From assembly GCA_002747735.1 (NCBI GenBank), contig PDQE01000069.1:1-15211 (forward strand): 15,211 bases of DNA. The letters are read 5' to 3'. The DNA comes from Flavobacteriales bacterium. GTDB taxonomy: Bacteria; Bacteroidota; Bacteroidia; Flavobacteriales; Flavobacteriaceae. This document shows, in pieces, positions 13,415 to 15,211 of this stretch. Each line of letters begins with the position of its first letter. Positions within the stretch are counted from its first letter, which is position 1. The notes beneath the pieces are model-generated. The model made no database searches, was not told where the DNA came from, and was given only the letters and a program-made list of their open reading frames with translations. The position numbers and the translations under genes are program-made.

Positions 13415-15211
13415 ATGAAGTATATTCGAAATTTTTGCATTATTGCACATATAGACCATGGTAAAAGTACGTTGGCAGACAGGCTGCTGGAACATACCCA
13501 AACCATTACAGAACGTCAACGCCAAGACCAGTTACTAGATAATATGGACCTGGAAAGAGAGCGGGGTATTACCATAAAGAGCCATGCCATACAAATGGAT
13601 TATCAGTACAATGGCCAGAAATACACACTCAATCTAATAGATACACCCGGCCATGTAGATTTTTCTTATGAGGTTTCACGCTCTATTGCAGCTTGTGAAG
13701 GTGCCTTACTGGTAGTAGATGCCGCTCAAAGCATTCAGGCACAGACTATTTCTAATCTATATTTGGCTTTAGAAAACGATTTGGAAATTATTCCGGTGCT
13801 TAATAAAGTGGATTTACCCAGTGCCAATCCCGAAGAAGTAACTGATGATATTGTTGACCTTATAGGTTGTGAACCCGAAGAGGTAATTCCGGCCAGTGCC
13901 AAAGAAGGAATGGGTATCGAAGCTATTTTAGAAGCCGTTATAGAGCGAATACCCCCTCCAAAAGGCGACCCGGATATGCCCTTACAAGCTCTTATTTTTG
14001 ATTCGGTTTACAATATTTTTCGTGGTGTAGAAACTTATTTTAGGGTGATTAACGGCAGTATTAAAAAAGGCCAGCACATAAAGTTTATGGCCACACAAAG
14101 GAAATATTTTGCAGATGAGGTAGGTACGTTAAAACTGATTCAAATCCCCAAAAATGAAGTAAAAACAGGAGATGTAGGCTATTTAATCACAGGGATTAAA
14201 GAAGCCAAAGAAGTTAAAGTAGGTGATACCATTACCGATGCAGATAACCCGATACGAGAGGCTATAGGCGGTTTTGAAGATGTAAAACCCATGGTTTTTG
14301 CCGGCATATATCCGGTGGATACGGAAGACTATGAAGAACTGCGAAATTCTATGGAAAAACTCAGGTTAAACGATGCTTCACTGGTTTTTACTCCAGAGAG
14401 TAGTGTGGCTTTGGGTTTTGGTTTTAGATGTGGTTTTTTGGGGATGCTACATCTGGAAATTATTCAGGAACGGTTGGAACGGGAATTTGATATGACCGTT
14501 ATTACTACCGTGCCCAACGTATCTTACCACGCATACACCAATAAAGCACCTGATGAACTTATTTTGGTTAATAACCCCAGTGATTTACCAGATCCTTCTA
14601 AATTAAACAGAGTAGAAGAGCCTTATATAAAAGCTTCTATTATTACCAAATCTGAATACGTGGGAGCAGTAATGAGTTTGTGTATAGAAAAACGTGGAGA
14701 AATTACCAATCAGACATATCTAACTACAGAAAGAGTGGAACTTACATTTGATATGCCGTTGGCAGAGATAGTTTTTGATTTTTACGACCGATTAAAAACG
14801 GTTTCCAGAGGATATGCCTCTTTTGATTATTTACCTATTGGCATGCGAAAATCCAATCTGGTAAAACTGGATGTGCTTATAAATGGCAACCCTGTTGATG
14901 CCCTTTCGGCTTTAATTCATACCGATAATGCCTATGATATTGGCAAAAAAATGTGTGAGAAATTACGAAAACTTATCCCAAGGCAACAGTTTGATATTCC
15001 CATACAGGCGGCCATCGGCTCCAAAATAATTTCCAGAGAAACCATAAAAGCCTTGCGAAAAGACGTTACGGCAAAATGTTACGGCGGCGATATTTCCCGT
15101 AAACGAAAACTTTTGGAAAAACAGAAAAAAGGCAAAAAACGTATGCGACAAGTAGGCAATGTAGAAATTCCGCAAGAAGCATTTATGTCTGTATTAAAGT
15201 TGAATGAATAG
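13415..15211 (+). CDS. lepA: elongation factor 4 (LepA), ribosome-associated GTPase
   Basis: LepA/EF4 is a translational GTPase that binds the ribosome, affects back-translocation and ribosome biogenesis, and resembles EF-G without its domain IV. The GTPase domain shows AHIDHGKST (11-19), RERGIT (48-53), DTPGH (76-80), NKVD (130-133) and SAK (161-163). After the EF-G-like domains, the LepA-specific C-terminus contains [22 protein letters not shown], the basic tail that contacts rRNA. With the start at ATG 13415 the protein is 598 residues, the normal length, and begins [18 protein letters not shown] like relatives. A longer frame opening at TTG 13394 adds seven residues, but that TTG lies in the -7 box. 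The gene is complete, its TAG being the last three bases of the window. Confidence 0.98.
   Translation: MKYIRNFCIIAHIDHGKSTLADRLLEHTQTITERQRQDQLLDNMDLERERGITIKSHAIQMDYQYNGQKYTLNLIDTPGHVDFSYEVSRSIAACEGALLVVDAAQSIQAQTISNLYLALENDLEIIPVLNKVDLPSANPEEVTDDIVDLIGCEPEEVIPASAKEGMGIEAILEAVIERIPPPKGDPDMPLQALIFDSVYNIFRGVETYFRVINGSIKKGQHIKFMATQRKYFADEVGTLKLIQIPKNEVKTGDVGYLITGIKEAKEVKVGDTITDADNPIREAIGGFEDVKPMVFAGIYPVDTEDYEELRNSMEKLRLNDASLVFTPESSVALGFGFRCGFLGMLHLEIIQERLEREFDMTVITTVPNVSYHAYTNKAPDELILVNNPSDLPDPSKLNRVEEPYIKASIITKSEYVGAVMSLCIEKRGEITNQTYLTTERVELTFDMPLAEIVFDFYDRLKTVSRGYASFDYLPIGMRKSNLVKLDVLINGNPVDALSALIHTDNAYDIGKKMCEKLRKLIPRQQFDIPIQAAIGSKIISRETIKALRKDVTAKCYGGDISRKRKLLEKQKKGKKRMRQVGNVEIPQEAFMSVLKLNE

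Noticed and set aside
1..15211. CRISPR array, phage, transposase, toxin-antitoxin, secretion or defence genes, tRNA or rRNA
   Set aside because: Looked for and not seen. The repeats are dispersed and diverged rather than regularly spaced, and every long gene has a housekeeping or envelope assignment.

Overview
The window is AT-rich and looks like a chromosomal segment of a Bacteroidota bacterium, most likely class Flavobacteriia. The protein sequences read as flavobacterial. The lepA promoter matches the Bacteroidota form (TTTG, 18 nt, TAnnTTTG), there are no obvious Shine-Dalgarno sites, and the lipoproteins have acidic residues after the lipobox cysteine. This is inference from style; no database was searched.

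Layout. Positions 1-278 are non-coding and hold two palindromic or repeat-like stretches. A MATE-family transporter (279-1565, +) follows and converges on a minus-strand cluster read surE (4131-3355), a small three-helix membrane protein (3069-2791) and lpxB (2778-1660). A 361-bp divergent gap leads to a plus-strand run. It starts with a Prc/Tsp-type periplasmic protease (4493-6625) closed by an intrinsic terminator. Next come tilS (6694-8094), a tryptophan 2,3-dioxygenase family gene overlapping it by 4 bp (8091-9035) and a small lipocalin-like lipoprotein (9072-9479), closed by a second terminator. A DUF3108 protein (9598-10374) and an M23 peptidase lipoprotein (10686-11915) follow. On the minus strand lie a TIGR01777-family epimerase (13058-12153) and a 52-residue single-helix membrane protein (13333-13175). 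The latter is divergent from lepA (13415-15211, +), whose stop codon is the last triplet of the window.

Functionally this is a housekeeping and envelope neighbourhood: lipid A synthesis (lpxB), nucleotide phosphatase (surE), periplasmic proteolysis (prc), tRNA-Ile2 lysidine formation (tilS), tryptophan catabolism (TDO), murein hydrolysis (M23) and translation (lepA). I see no phage, transposase, CRISPR, toxin-antitoxin, secretion or defence genes, and no RNA genes.

The most unusual content is between the genes. At least four intergenic gaps, and weakly two more, carry diverged copies of a composite repeat family without coding capacity. It is built from an AT-rich module of about 110 bp, a GGTA-T-GCC module of about 40 bp and a terminal module ending in an AACC...GGTT palindrome. 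One copy, between the M23 and epimerase genes, is a 213-bp element with inverted ends; it shares a 37-nt identical, inverted segment with the copy upstream of the M23 gene. Other points worth a second look are a probable one-base frameshift at the MATE N-terminus, a TTG start for lpxB, His-to-Cys replacement in the M23 HxH zinc motif, and the unlisted 52-aa protein.
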